DNA of 17,925 bases from Planctomycetota bacterium (GCA_021798635.1 JAJZGH010000082.1:1-17925), one strand, 5' to 3'. Numbered from the stretch's first letter, positions 1-8,919 are shown. Made by a program: numbers and translations. The notes: generated by a model not told the origin, from the letters alone.

Positions 1-205
1 ATCAGGATGGGCGATGGGTTAATTTGGCCTCGTGTTTGCCGCGTCGAGATGATGGCTGTTTTTTCGCGAAAAGTGGATCTGCCGACGCGGTGCGTTCCGA
101 TCCGTCGCGATGGGCGCTGTGGGGGCAGGGCGTGCAACTTTGTGCCGCGATGAGCCAACAGTTACCCGTTTCGGCGAAGCTATAATTTACTATGAAAATC
201 CGGTA
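1..205. other. Left-edge region with no supportable gene
   Basis: Two plus-strand frames are open from the left edge, ending at stops near 151-153 and 183-185. Neither translation resembles a known protein family, so I do not call a truncated gene. There is a perfect 12-bp palindrome, TTTTCGCGAAAA, at 61-72. A consensus -10 word TATAAT lies at 181-186 but has no matching -35 at 16-18 bp. The left arm of the inverted repeat that flanks the DUF4143 promoter starts at 192. Confidence 0.5.
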
Positions 206-224
206 TTGACAGCAGGATTTTCAT
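192..224. repeat. Perfect 10-bp inverted repeat around the -35 (operator candidate)
   Basis: ATGAAAATCC at 192-201 and GGATTTTCAT at 215-224 are exact reverse complements separated by 13 bp. The loop contains the whole -35 hexamer (206-211), and the right arm fills most of the -35/-10 spacer. A dimeric protein bound here would block RNA polymerase, so the inferred role is an autoregulatory or repressor operator for the downstream ATPase gene. No regulator gene is adjacent; the ATPase itself contains a winged-helix-like segment. Confidence 0.7.
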
Positions 225-234
225 GGTATATGAT
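206..234 (+). promoter_or_regulatory. Near-consensus sigma70 promoter of the DUF4143 gene
   Basis: TTGACA (206-211) matches the -35 consensus exactly. A 17-bp spacer separates it from TATGAT (229-234), which matches TATAAT at five of six positions. The usual start point 6-7 bp after the -10 falls at about 240-241, on the A of the ATG at 241. The transcript would therefore have essentially no 5' leader. Confidence 0.8.
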
Positions 235-240
235 GCTGCC

Positions 241-1377
241 ATGATTGAGCGTAAGACCGATATTGCACTGATTCGCACGGCACTGAAACGCAGCCGCGTG
301 GTGGCGTTGCTGGGGCCAAGGCAATGCGGCAAGACCACCCTGGCACGGAAGTTTGTGCCGGCGGAGTCGCTGAATTATTTTGATCTGGAGGATCCGCAGA
401 GCGTGGCTCGCTTGGCACAGCCCGATTTGGCCCTGCGGCCGCTGAAGGGGCTGGTGGTAATTGACGAGATTCAGCGTAGACCCGAAATTTTTCCGCTGCT
501 ACGCGTACTGGCGGACCGTCGGCCACTGGCCGCGCGGTTTCTCATTCTTGGCAGTGCGTCACCGGATCTGCTGCGGCAGTCTTCGGAGTCGCTGGCGGGG
601 CGGCTGGAGACGATCGCCATGGAGGGTTTTCGGCTCTCGGATGTCGGTGCCGGGGCCATGGGGAAGCACTGGTTGCGGGGCGGCTTTCCGCTATCTTTCA
701 CGGCGCGTGGCAACGCGGATTCACTGACGTGGCGGGCGCAGTTTCTGCAGACGTTTCTTGAGCGCGATATGCCGCAGTTGGGGGTGAGCATTCCCGCGGC
801 AACCCTGCGGCGCTTTTGGATGATGGTGGCGCATTACCACGGGCAGATTTGGAATTCGGCGGAAATTGGCCGGGCTTTGGCGATTAACGAGACCACGGTG
901 CGCCGTTATCTGGATCTGATGAGCGACGTATTTATGGTGCGGCAGGTGCGGCCATGGTTTGAGAACCTTGGCAAAAGGCAGGTTAAGGCTCCGAAGGTAT
1001 ACGTGCGCGATTCGGGCTTATTGCACGCACTGTTAAATGTCAGCAATCAGCGCGATTTGGAGGAGCATCCCAAGGTTGGGGCCTCCTGGGAGGGGTATGC
1101 CATGGAGGAGATAATCAAATGTTTTCATCCCGGAGAGGCATATTTTTGGGCTACACATAATGGGGCAGAGCTGGATTTGCTTTTATTCAAAGGTGGCAAA
1201 CGCATTGGCGTGGAGTGCAAGCGTATGGACGCCCCCGCCATGACGCCCTCCATTCGCCATGCTTTGACAGATCTTAAATTAGATCACCTGCACGTGGTGT
1301 ATCCGGGTACACGCCGTTATGCACTGGCAGAGAATGTCGATGTGATTCCCCTGGCAGAATTCGTAAGCGCAAAATAA
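241..1377 (+). CDS. AAA_14/DUF4143 ATP-binding protein
   Basis: A 378-residue P-loop ATPase of the AAA_14 plus DUF4143 architecture; cellular role and substrate of this family are not well established. Walker A is GPRQCGKT (about residues 25-32), Walker B is LVVIDE (71-76), and a sensor-like GSAS follows at about 104-107. A winged-helix-like stretch lies at about 205-233. The C-terminal DUF4143 part has a restriction-endonuclease-fold pattern, AELD (309-312) followed by VECK (324-327), so a nuclease-like fold is present, though activity is unknown. An upstream in-frame ATG at 223 lies inside the promoter spacer and cannot be transcribed from the promoter at 206-234. I therefore place the start at ATG 241, which has no Shine-Dalgarno and would begin the mRNA. 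Length is normal for the family. Family confidence is high, function low. Confidence 0.9.
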   Translation: MIERKTDIALIRTALKRSRVVALLGPRQCGKTTLARKFVPAESLNYFDLEDPQSVARLAQPDLALRPLKGLVVIDEIQRRPEIFPLLRVLADRRPLAARFLILGSASPDLLRQSSESLAGRLETIAMEGFRLSDVGAGAMGKHWLRGGFPLSFTARGNADSLTWRAQFLQTFLERDMPQLGVSIPAATLRRFWMMVAHYHGQIWNSAEIGRALAINETTVRRYLDLMSDVFMVRQVRPWFENLGKRQVKAPKVYVRDSGLLHALLNVSNQRDLEEHPKVGASWEGYAMEEIIKCFHPGEAYFWATHNGAELDLLLFKGGKRIGVECKRMDAPAMTPSIRHALTDLKLDHLHVVYPGTRRYALAENVDVIPLAEFVSAK

Positions 1378-1435
1378 CGCACCGTCTGGCGTTGGGCTTC
1401 CATAAACGTTAAAATTTCCGCTTTGGAGGGCTGTG

Positions 1436-3769
1436 ATGTCTGATACCGCCACTGTTTCGCTTCCGGATTTACTGTCGCTCATTGAAGAAATTTGGGGATA
1501 CCGCCAACTGCGCCCGTTGCAGCAGCAGGCCATGGAAGCGGTGCTGGCCAAGCGTGATTCGGTGGTGGTTATGCCAACCGGCGGCGGAAAATCGCTATGT
1601 TATCAGGCTCCGGCCATTCATCTGGCCCGCTGTGGCCGGGGGCCTACGGTGGTGGTTTCACCGCTGATTGCCCTGATGAAGGATCAGGTGGATTCGCTTC
1701 GTACGTTGGGCGTGGCGGCGGCGCAAATGGATTCTTCGCTGAATGCTGACCAGCGCCGGCAAACCGCATCGCAGTTGCGCAGCGGCCAGTTGGATATGCT
1801 GTTTGTTTCGCCGGAAAAACTTGTGGGGCAGCAAAGCGGCGGCGGATCATTGGATGGCGGGGCCTTTGTGCAACTGCTTCGCGACTCAGGCGTGCAGACA
1901 TTCGCCATTGATGAAGCGCATTGCGTCAGCCATTGGGGGCATGATTTCCGCCCGGAGTATCGCCGCCTTTCCAATCTCAAAACATTATTTCCGGGTTGTT
2001 CCATTCATGCTTTCACCGCCACTGCCACTGAACCGGTCCGGGCGGATATTGCCCAGCAGTTGCAACTGGATGATCCGGTGCGCCTGGTGGGAAATTTTGA
2101 CCGCCCCAATCTGATCTATCGTGTACTACCGCGGAAGGACATGATGGGCCAGATCCAGGAAGTGCTGGATCGCCATAAGGATGAGGCGGGTATTATTTAT
2201 TGTCTGCGCCGTCGGGATGTAGATGATGTTGTCGCTGCATTGAATGTTCGTAACAAGGGCGGCGGCCCGAAGGCACTGGGATATCACGCCGGTATGACGG
2301 CCGAAATTCGCCGCAAAGTGCAGGAAGAATTTGCCCGGGAGCAATGCGATCTTATTGTGGCGACCATCGCATTTGGCATGGGCATCGATCGCTCCAATAT
2401 CCGTTTTGTACTCCATACCGGCATGCCTAAATCCATTGAAGCTTATCAGCAGGAAACCGGACGTGCCGGCCGCGACGGCCTGGAGGCGGAATGTGTGCTG
2501 CTTTATTCCGGGCAGGATGTCATGACCTGGAAATCCCTGATTGAAAACTCCGCCGCCGAAGCAAAACTCGCGGGTACTCCGGTCAGCGCGGATTACGTTC
2601 CCACCGCCTTACGCCATCTTGATGATCTGGATCGCTTCGCGCGGGGGGCGGCGTGCCGGCACAAGGCACTGGTGGAATACTTTGGTCAGCGCTATGTACC
2701 GCCCACGCAGGATTCCGAAGCCGCCTCGGACATGGACCTTTCCTGTCAGGCCTGTGATCATTGTCTGGGAGATACCGAGCCGGTGGCCGATGCGTTGGTA
2801 ATTGCACAAAAAATTCTTTCAACGGTAGCCCGCACTGATCAGCGTTTTGGGGTGGGGCACATCCTGGCGATTCTGCGGGGCGAAAACACGGAAAGAATCC
2901 GCCAGCTTAAACATGATCAACTCTCGGTGCACGGCCTGCTGAAGGACCGCGCCAAGGCGGATCTGCGCAATTTCGTTTATCAGTTGGTCGGACAAGGCGT
3001 GCTGATGCAGGAAAATATGATCCTGCGGGAGGGCCGATCGGCACCGATTCTGAAATTGAATCATGCGTCGGTGGACGTTATGAAAGGCCGCCGGCAGGTG
3101 CGGCTGATTCAACTGGTGCAAAAATCGGCCGAGGAATCCAGCAAGTCCCGCAGTAAAGAAGTGTCCTGGCAGGGCGTGGATCATGCGCTGTTTGATTCCT
3201 TGCGCGCCATGCGCAAACATATCGCAGCCCAGCGCGGTGTGCCGCCCTACGTGATCCTTTCGGATGCGACGTTGCGTGAATTAGCGCGCGTCCGGCCCAC
3301 CACACTTGACGCCCTGCGGCTGATTTACGGCATTGGTGAAGCGAAGCTTCAATCACTGGGCGATACCATTATTCCGCTTATTACAGATTATTGCCGCATT
3401 CATAACATCCCGACAGATGTAGCCAGCCCCCGCCCACCAGTTGCGGCCAAGCCGCCAGCAAGCAATCGCCCCAATGCCGCCAAAGATAAAGCATTTCAGC
3501 TATTTGCGCAAGGCCAATCCATTAAGCAGGTCACGGAAGCACTGGACCGTACGGAGAGCACGGTTGTGGAGTATCTGGCGGAGTATATCACCATTGAAAA
3601 GCCCGCGTCCATCGCCGCATGGGTGCCGGACGCCACATTGCGACGCGTTGCGGATGCCTGTCAGCAGCATGGCATGGACCGCTTAAAACCCATTTTTGTG
3701 GCTCTTGATCAGACCGTTTCTTATGATTACATCCGGTTGGTCGTAACCTATTTGCACATGAATCGGTGA
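1436..3769 (+). CDS. recQ: ATP-dependent DNA helicase RecQ
   Basis: A 3'-5' superfamily 2 helicase that acts in recombination and repair of stalled forks in the cytoplasm. Motifs in order: Q-like GYRQLRPLQ (about 21-29), Walker A MPTGGGKS (46-53), DEAH (159-162), TATAT (194-198), QQETGRAGRDG (338-348). The zinc cysteines are at about 407, 437, 440 and 443. The RQC winged helix covers about 450-545, HRDC about 579-652, and a further C-terminal helix-turn-helix (HTH_40-like) about 683-720 follows a Pro/Ala-rich linker. At 777 residues it is longer than E. coli RecQ (about 610) because of this tail. GGAGGG at 1425-1430 sits 5 bp before ATG 1436 but only 2 bp before GTG 1433, so ATG 1436 is chosen. 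It lies 58 bp after the DUF4143 stop. A TAAAAT word at 1410-1415 could be a weak private -10. Confidence 0.96.
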   Translation: MSDTATVSLPDLLSLIEEIWGYRQLRPLQQQAMEAVLAKRDSVVVMPTGGGKSLCYQAPAIHLARCGRGPTVVVSPLIALMKDQVDSLRTLGVAAAQMDSSLNADQRRQTASQLRSGQLDMLFVSPEKLVGQQSGGGSLDGGAFVQLLRDSGVQTFAIDEAHCVSHWGHDFRPEYRRLSNLKTLFPGCSIHAFTATATEPVRADIAQQLQLDDPVRLVGNFDRPNLIYRVLPRKDMMGQIQEVLDRHKDEAGIIYCLRRRDVDDVVAALNVRNKGGGPKALGYHAGMTAEIRRKVQEEFAREQCDLIVATIAFGMGIDRSNIRFVLHTGMPKSIEAYQQETGRAGRDGLEAECVLLYSGQDVMTWKSLIENSAAEAKLAGTPVSADYVPTALRHLDDLDRFARGAACRHKALVEYFGQRYVPPTQDSEAASDMDLSCQACDHCLGDTEPVADALVIAQKILSTVARTDQRFGVGHILAILRGENTERIRQLKHDQLSVHGLLKDRAKADLRNFVYQLVGQGVLMQENMILREGRSAPILKLNHASVDVMKGRRQVRLIQLVQKSAEESSKSRSKEVSWQGVDHALFDSLRAMRKHIAAQRGVPPYVILSDATLRELARVRPTTLDALRLIYGIGEAKLQSLGDTIIPLITDYCRIHNIPTDVASPRPPVAAKPPASNRPNAAKDKAFQLFAQGQSIKQVTEALDRTESTVVEYLAEYITIEKPASIAAWVPDATLRRVADACQQHGMDRLKPIFVALDQTVSYDYIRLVVTYLHMNR

Positions 3770-3788
3770 ATTCCCTATTGCCGATTCA
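3759..3788 (+). terminator. Hairpin across the recQ stop codon, no U-tract
   Basis: TGAATCGG (3759-3766) pairs perfectly with CCGATTCA (3781-3788). Two wobble pairs and one A-T pair can extend the stem inward, leaving an 8-nt loop. The recQ stop (3767-3769) lies within it. No run of T follows, so it is not a classical intrinsic terminator; it may be a 3'-end stabilising or weak termination structure. Confidence 0.35.
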
Positions 3789-3841
3789 GCAAGTCCCTTA
3801 TATCACACGGACCTGCAAAATAGTATGCTTTTGCTTGTCCT

Positions 3842-3869
3842 CACGGTTAGGCATTTGAGCCTTACTGTG
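3842..3869 (+). other. Imperfect leader hairpin before the acyl-CoA synthetase/GNAT gene
   Basis: CACGGTTAGGC (3842-3852) and GCCTTACTGTG (3859-3869) pair over 11 positions with one wobble and one mismatch around a 6-nt loop. It ends 8 bp before the ribosome-binding site AAGGAG (3878-3883). I saw no convincing -35/-10 pair between recQ and this gene, so whether this is in a leader or a read-through intercistronic region is unknown. Confidence 0.35.
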
Positions 3870-3889
3870 ATTGTTATAAGGAGTCCGCT

Positions 3890-6640
3890 GTGACAGTACT
3901 TGCCGCAAAAAAAGTGAACGATGCCGGTTCCAGCCATGTTCGGCGGCCCTTGCAGCCGCTGTTGAATCCTCAGAATATTGCGGTCATCGGTGCCACGGAA
4001 ACGCCCGGTTCAGTGGGCCGCACGCTGCTGTGGAATTTAATTTCATCGCCATTCGGGGGAACGGTTTTCCCGGTGAATCTTAAACGCCCCAGCGTGTTGG
4101 GAATTAAAGCTTATCCAACCATTCATGACGTGCCGGAACGTGTTGATCTGGCCATTATCTGCACGCCCGCCCAAACCGTGCCGGATTTGGTTGAACAATG
4201 CGGAATCGCGGGCATTCCAGGAGCGATCATTATTTCCGCGGGTTTCAAGGAACTCGGCGCTCCCGGCGTTGCCTTGGAACAGCAAATTGCCGTGCATGCC
4301 CGGCGCTATTCCATGCGCATCATCGGGCCAAATTGTCTGGGCGTGCAAAATCCCCTGATCGGCTTAAACGCCTCATTTGCGCATGGCATCGCCCGTCCCG
4401 GCTCCATCGCATTTTTATCACAGTCCGGCGCGCTGCTGACCGCCATTCTGGATTGGTCATTGCGCGAACAGATTGGCTTTAGCTCCTTTGTGTCATTGGG
4501 GTCTATGTTGGATGTCGGTTTTGGGGATCTTATTGACCATCTCGGCGATGATCCACGCACCAGAGCCATCTTGATTTATATGGAAAGCATCGGCAACCCC
4601 CGCCAATTTATTTCCGCCGCGCGCGAAGTGGCTTTGACCAAACCCATCATTGTCATCAAAGCTGGGCGCACCGCCGCCGCGGCTGCCGCGGCCGCAAGCC
4701 ACACCGGTTCCATGACCGGCTCAGATGAAGTGCTGGATGCGGTATTCCGTCGCGTGGGTGTGCAACGCGTCAATGAAATCAGCGAGTTGTTTGATTTAGC
4801 TGAAGTTCTGGCCCATCAATCCCGGCCCAAAGGCCGCCATCTGACCATTCTCACCAATGCCGGCGGTCCCGGCGTGCTGGCGACGGACGCACTCATTCAG
4901 GGGGGTGGCGAATTGACCAAACTTTCTGAACCAGCGATGAAGGAACTCAACGCGCTGCTGCCGGGACCATGGTCGCATGGTAACCCTGTGGATATTCTGG
5001 GCGATGCCTCGCCCGAGCGTTACGCCAAGTCCCTGGAAATCGCCGCGCGCGATCCCAATGCCGACGGTATGCTGGTAATCCTCACGCCGCAGGATATGAC
5101 CGATGCCACCCGCTCCGCCGAAGCCTTGATTACCGCCGCCCAGGCCCAGTCCAAGCCGGTGCTGGCAAGCTGGATGGGCGGCCCGATGGTGCGAGCCGGC
5201 GAAGAAATTCTTAACCGCGCGGGCATTCCCACCTTCGCCTACCCGGATGCCGCCGCCACCGCGTTTAACTATCTCTGGCAGTATGATCGCACCCTTAAAG
5301 CGCTCTATCAAACTCCCCGGTCCGGCGGCGAAAAGTCTCTGGATTCGCAAAGCCGCATGAGCATTGAAGCGATATTTTCTGAAGCCCAAGCCGAACAGCG
5401 CACCCCGCTAACTGAGCCGGAATCCAAGCGACTGCTGGAAGCTTACGGCATTCCCGTTACGCCCACCCTGATCGCTGCCACTTCCCAGGAGGCGGTGGCG
5501 GCTGCGGAAAAAATCGGCTATCCCGTAGTGGTAAAAGTATTCTCCAAAACCATTTCCCATAAAACCGATGTCGGCGGCGTACTACTGAATCTGACCACGG
5601 CGGCTGCGGTGAAACAGGCATTTGAAAAAATTCAGATCTCGGTCACCGCCCGCGCCAGCGCCGCACAATTTCAGGGCGTTACCGTCCAACCGATGGTCCG
5701 CTTCACGGATGCTTATGAATTAATTCTCGGGTCTTCCATTGACGCACAATTCGGCCCGGTGCTTTTGTTCGGTGCCGGCGGCCAAATGGTTGAATTATTC
5801 CGCGACCGCGCATTGGGGTTGCCGCCGCTGAATTCCACCTTGGCCCGGCAGATGATTAACCAGACGAAAATCAGCAAGGCTCTGACAGGCATTCGCGGCC
5901 GGGCGGCGGTGGATGTTACCGAGCTGGAGCGCATTCTGGTGCGGTTCAGCATGCTGGTGATTGAAAATCCGCGCATCAAGGAAATTGATATCAATCCTCT
6001 GCTGGTCAGTGCGGATAAGTTGATCGCGCTGGATGCCCGTGTGATATTGCATGGCGCTGATGTCGCTGATTCGGCATTGCCGCGCCCGGCGATTCGCCCG
6101 TATCCCACGCAATACGTTCACACGGTGATTACCGACGATGGCCAGTCCATACTTCTGCGGCCCATTATGCCGCAGGATGAGCCTCTGATGATTCAGTTCC
6201 ATCATTCGTTATCCAATGAAACGGTGCGTCATCGTTTTTACAACATCATGAAATTGGAGGATCGCATTTCCCACGAGCGACTGGTACGCGTGTGCATGAA
6301 TGATTACGACCGGGAAATTGCCCTGGTGGCCCAAAACACACGACCGGATGGTATAGCGGAAATTGTCGGTGTAAGTCGCCTGTCAAAAATCCGCGGCACA
6401 CCCGAAGCGGAAGCGGCGGTGATTGTATCGGACGTATGGCAAAACCGGGGCATCGGCACAGCACTGTTGGAAGAGGCGATCAAAATTGCCCGCATGGAAG
6501 GCGTATCGCGCGTCTTCGCCTCCGCGTTACCGGAAAACATGGAAATCCAACACCTGCTGGCCGGCAAACTGGGCTTTAAAGTAACATCCGATGTCCAGTC
6601 CCCCATTATTCACTTTGAACTTAATCTATCCGGAGTGTGA
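3890..6640 (+). CDS. ADP-forming acyl-CoA synthetase-like/GNAT acetyltransferase fusion (Pat/YfiQ type)
   Basis: A 916-residue cytoplasmic protein combining an ADP-forming acetyl/acyl-CoA synthetase-like region with a C-terminal GNAT domain, as in the protein lysine acetyltransferase Pat/YfiQ (Pka). Domain order: CoA-binding Rossmann domain (about 20-120, AVIGAT at 31-36), succinyl-CoA-ligase-like domains (about 150-460) with SHTGSMTG at 270-277, ATP-grasp domain (about 495-720, SHKTDVGG at 556-563), and GNAT (about 745-905, [10 protein letters not shown] at 851-860). His271 aligns with the phospho-histidine of active ADP-forming synthetases, which I recall is lost in enteric Pat, so this copy may keep ligase activity. 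An unusual run of eight alanines (262-269) directly precedes it. The start is GTG 3890, with AAGGAG 6 bp upstream. No sirtuin deacetylase gene or acs lies beside it. Substrates are unknown. Confidence 0.92.
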   Translation: MTVLAAKKVNDAGSSHVRRPLQPLLNPQNIAVIGATETPGSVGRTLLWNLISSPFGGTVFPVNLKRPSVLGIKAYPTIHDVPERVDLAIICTPAQTVPDLVEQCGIAGIPGAIIISAGFKELGAPGVALEQQIAVHARRYSMRIIGPNCLGVQNPLIGLNASFAHGIARPGSIAFLSQSGALLTAILDWSLREQIGFSSFVSLGSMLDVGFGDLIDHLGDDPRTRAILIYMESIGNPRQFISAAREVALTKPIIVIKAGRTAAAAAAAASHTGSMTGSDEVLDAVFRRVGVQRVNEISELFDLAEVLAHQSRPKGRHLTILTNAGGPGVLATDALIQGGGELTKLSEPAMKELNALLPGPWSHGNPVDILGDASPERYAKSLEIAARDPNADGMLVILTPQDMTDATRSAEALITAAQAQSKPVLASWMGGPMVRAGEEILNRAGIPTFAYPDAAATAFNYLWQYDRTLKALYQTPRSGGEKSLDSQSRMSIEAIFSEAQAEQRTPLTEPESKRLLEAYGIPVTPTLIAATSQEAVAAAEKIGYPVVVKVFSKTISHKTDVGGVLLNLTTAAAVKQAFEKIQISVTARASAAQFQGVTVQPMVRFTDAYELILGSSIDAQFGPVLLFGAGGQMVELFRDRALGLPPLNSTLARQMINQTKISKALTGIRGRAAVDVTELERILVRFSMLVIENPRIKEIDINPLLVSADKLIALDARVILHGADVADSALPRPAIRPYPTQYVHTVITDDGQSILLRPIMPQDEPLMIQFHHSLSNETVRHRFYNIMKLEDRISHERLVRVCMNDYDREIALVAQNTRPDGIAEIVGVSRLSKIRGTPEAEAAVIVSDVWQNRGIGTALLEEAIKIARMEGVSRVFASALPENMEIQHLLAGKLGFKVTSDVQSPIIHFELNLSGV

Positions 6641-6851
6641 ATCAGCTTCTCCCAGGCCGTGCCAGCGATAACCGCACATCCCCGTTGCGTCATGCGACTG
6701 AACGCTGGGCGCGGCGGTGGGTGCGTCGGCGGGCCGCCTCCACCTGCCATTGGGTGTATCACACGCTACGGTGGTGGCAGCAATGGCGGGAACGCCAGCC
6801 GGTCGGGCAATCGCTGTGCGGTAGCGTGCCCCGTGGTTGCTGAAATGTTTA

Positions 6852-6880
6852 TTGACATCGGGGAAGATACCGGATAAAAA
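6852..6880 (+). promoter_or_regulatory. Promoter of the M20D amidohydrolase gene
   Basis: TTGACA (6852-6857) is an exact -35. After 17 bp comes TAAAAA (6875-6880), matching the -10 consensus at four of six positions. Initiation is expected near 6887, giving a leader of about 30 nt before ATG 6918. The rest of the gap 6641-6851 is GC-rich, with short overlapping open frames on both strands that I do not recognise. Confidence 0.6.
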
Positions 6881-6888
6881 CCATGCAC

Positions 6889-6898
6889 GTTGATCAAC
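6889..6898. promoter_or_regulatory. 10-bp palindrome GTTGATCAAC at the predicted start point
   Basis: A perfect palindrome immediately downstream of the expected transcription start of the M20D gene. Its position would suit a repressor site, but a 10-bp palindrome alone is weak evidence and no regulator gene is next to it. Confidence 0.3.
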
Positions 6899-6917
6899 AG
6901 TTGGAACGGTGGCCGCT

Positions 6918-8201
6918 ATGAGCACAAGGTCGGAAAATGCCTCGGAAGCAGTTTTAAAAAACCTTGATCAGTTGATCCCCACGCTCGAGGCGTTGTACAA
7001 ACAAGTCCATGCGCATCCGGAACTCTCCATGCAAGAAACACAGACAGCCCATTTGGCCGCTGAACGACTGCGCGCCGCGGGCTACGATGTGACGACGGGG
7101 ATCGGTCAGACCGGCGTTGTCGGTCTATTGCGCAACGGCGATGGTCCGACTGTGATGCTCCGTGCCGACATGGACGCTCTGCCCGTGGAGGAGGCGACGG
7201 GCTTGGACTATGCCAGCAAGGTCACGGCCAAGGATCAGACGGGACAGATTGTGCCGGTCGGGCACATGTGTGGTCATGACATGCACGTCGCATGGCTGGC
7301 AGGAGCGGCTACCCTGTTCGCGCAGCAACGTGATGCGTGGAAAGGAACCCTCATTGTGGTGTTCCAACCCGGTGAAGAGACCGCGCAAGGTGCGCAGGCC
7401 ATGATTAACGACGGCCTGCTCAAACGCTTTCCCAAGCCAGTGGTTGTTCTCGGTCAGCATGTCATGGTCGGGCCAGCGGGAACGGTTGCCGGAAGCGCCG
7501 GTCCTATCACATCGGCGGCTGATAGTTTGCAAATTCGCCTTTTCGGCCGCGGTGCTCATGGCTCAATGCCGCAGGCCAGTATCGATCCTGTAGTGATGGC
7601 GGCAGCGACTGTCATGCGCCTGCAAACGATTGTTTCGCGCGAAGTCGCCGCCGCTGAAGCGGCCGTAGTCACTATTGGCGTACTGCAGGCGGGAACCAAG
7701 GAGAACGTTATCCCTGATGAAGCCGTGATCAAGCTGAATGTTCGCACATTTGATGAAGCTGTGCGCAGTCGCGTGCTTTCCGCGATTGAGCGCATTGTCA
7801 ACGCTGAGGCAGCGGCGTCAGGCGCGCCCAGAGCACCGGAAATAACGCCGCTGGACCGTTATCCTCTGAATGTTAATGACGCGCCGGCAAGTCAGCGGAT
7901 CGCCAGTGCGTTCCGCGCGTACTTTACTCCCGATCGTGTCCGGCACACGGGGCCCGCGCCTGCCAGTGAGGATTTCGGATGTTTTGGCGTCCAATGGCAC
8001 GTTCCTTCCGTGTTCTGGTTCGTGGGGGGTACCGATCCGGCAACCTACGCAAAGGCCCAGCAAGCGGGCCGAATAAACGACTTACCGGTCAATCATAGTC
8101 CGCTGTTCGCACCGGTTATTCACCCAACGTTGCGCACGGGCGTTGAAGCTCTGGTGGTCGCGGCGCAGGCCTGGGTTGCGGCGTTAGGGGCGCCCCAGTG
8201 A
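6918..8201 (+). CDS. M20D-family amidohydrolase (hippurate/IAA-amino-acid hydrolase-like)
   Basis: A zinc or manganese amidohydrolase of 427 residues, related to hippurate hydrolase, IAA-amino-acid hydrolase and N-acyl-amino-acid deacylases. It hydrolyses an amide bond to release an amino acid; the exact substrate cannot be read from sequence. Metal-ligand motifs are complete: MCGHDMH (Cys118, His120), the catalytic pair GEE (Glu153, Glu154), GQHV (His181) and NHSP (His393). GAHGSMPQ at about 212-219 marks the inserted dimerisation domain. No signal peptide is visible, so it should be cytoplasmic. A GTG at 6909 is in frame, but ATG 6918 has GGTGG 5 bp upstream and is preferred. It is transcribed from the TTGACA promoter at 6852 and lies 55 bp before the TRIC gene, so the two may be co-transcribed. 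Confidence 0.92.
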   Translation: MSTRSENASEAVLKNLDQLIPTLEALYKQVHAHPELSMQETQTAHLAAERLRAAGYDVTTGIGQTGVVGLLRNGDGPTVMLRADMDALPVEEATGLDYASKVTAKDQTGQIVPVGHMCGHDMHVAWLAGAATLFAQQRDAWKGTLIVVFQPGEETAQGAQAMINDGLLKRFPKPVVVLGQHVMVGPAGTVAGSAGPITSAADSLQIRLFGRGAHGSMPQASIDPVVMAAATVMRLQTIVSREVAAAEAAVVTIGVLQAGTKENVIPDEAVIKLNVRTFDEAVRSRVLSAIERIVNAEAAASGAPRAPEITPLDRYPLNVNDAPASQRIASAFRAYFTPDRVRHTGPAPASEDFGCFGVQWHVPSVFWFVGGTDPATYAKAQQAGRINDLPVNHSPLFAPVIHPTLRTGVEALVVAAQAWVAALGAPQ

Positions 8202-8256
8202 TGAGCGGCACCGCAGGGTACAGGATAATAATGAAGTTCCGGAAAAGAGGCTGGCG

Positions 8257-8919
8257 ATGACCTTGCTATTTGCGCTGAATCTCATCGGTACTTTTGTCTT
8301 CGCAATCAGCGGTGCTGCTGCAGGCGTAGCTCGGCGGCTTGACCTGTTTGGAATTCTCGTGCTTTCATTTGTCGCCGGAAATTTTGGTGGTATCACCCGC
8401 GATGTGCTGATCGGATCAATTCCTCCCGGCGCGATCCGCGATTGGCGCTATCTGGGGGTTTCGGTTCTCGCTGGGGTGGTCACATTCTACTGGTATTCCG
8501 GAGTTGAGCACCTGCGTCTTCCCGTGCTGCTGTTCGATGCAGCGGGCCTGTCACTCTTCGCGGTCTCTGGTGCGCAGAAGGCGATGGCATGCGGACTAGA
8601 CCCGGTTATGGCCGCGCTGTTGGGGATGCTCACCGGCATTGGCGGCGGGGTCATGCGCGACATTCTTTTGGCGGAAATCCCCACGGTACTTCGTGCCGAT
8701 CTTTACGCTGTCGCCGCGCTTGCCGGCGCGTCGGTTGTCGTGGTTGGCAGCCTGTTGCACCTTCCGCCCATTGCGACAACCGTCGGGGGGGCGATTCTTT
8801 GTTTTGGCCTGCGGTTTATGGCGATCAAACATGGCTGGCGGCTTCCGATTGCAAAGCCGGTCCCCCAAGACGACCCAAAGGGCACCCCGCCAGATGCAGG
8901 AAAAACCGGCCTGAAGTAG
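8257..8919 (+). CDS. TRIC/UPF0126 family membrane protein (YicG-like)
   Basis: A 220-residue inner-membrane protein of the prokaryotic TRIC (trimeric intracellular cation channel) family, formerly UPF0126. It has about seven hydrophobic segments and the two internally related halves typical of the family: GGITRDVLIG at 44-53 and GIGGGVMRDILLAEIP at 127-142, each glycine-rich with an Arg-Asp pair. Bacterial homologues form potassium-permeable trimers in vitro; the physiological role is unsettled, and glycine uptake has been proposed for some members. The C-terminal 25 residues are polar and Pro/Lys-rich, a cytoplasmic tail. AAGAGG (8245-8250) lies 6 bp before ATG 8257. A 9-codon reading frame (8231-8260) overlaps this start codon. 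It follows the M20D gene by 55 bp on the same strand. Confidence 0.93.
   Translation: MTLLFALNLIGTFVFAISGAAAGVARRLDLFGILVLSFVAGNFGGITRDVLIGSIPPGAIRDWRYLGVSVLAGVVTFYWYSGVEHLRLPVLLFDAAGLSLFAVSGAQKAMACGLDPVMAALLGMLTGIGGGVMRDILLAEIPTVLRADLYAVAALAGASVVVVGSLLHLPPIATTVGGAILCFGLRFMAIKHGWRLPIAKPVPQDDPKGTPPDAGKTGLK

Noticed and set aside
3..185. Open frame from the left edge that could be the end of a gene
   Set aside because: About 60 codons with no recognisable motif; GC-rich DNA often has such open stretches by chance.
181..186. TATAAT as a second promoter upstream of the DUF4143 gene
   Set aside because: No -35 word at 16-18 bp and no extended TG; the promoter at 206-234 is far better.
223..240. 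Six extra N-terminal codons for the DUF4143 protein from ATG 223
   Set aside because: These bases lie within the promoter spacer and -10 of the only strong promoter, upstream of its predicted start point, and have no ribosome site.
4796..5389. 197-codon minus-strand frame inside the acyl-CoA synthetase gene
   Set aside because: Gly/His/Arg-rich antisense shadow fully within a well-supported gene.
6637..6925. Small open frames on both strands between the synthetase/GNAT and M20D genes
   Set aside because: Several overlap in different frames, none has a good start context or recognisable sequence, and the strong promoter at 6852-6880 lies within the region.
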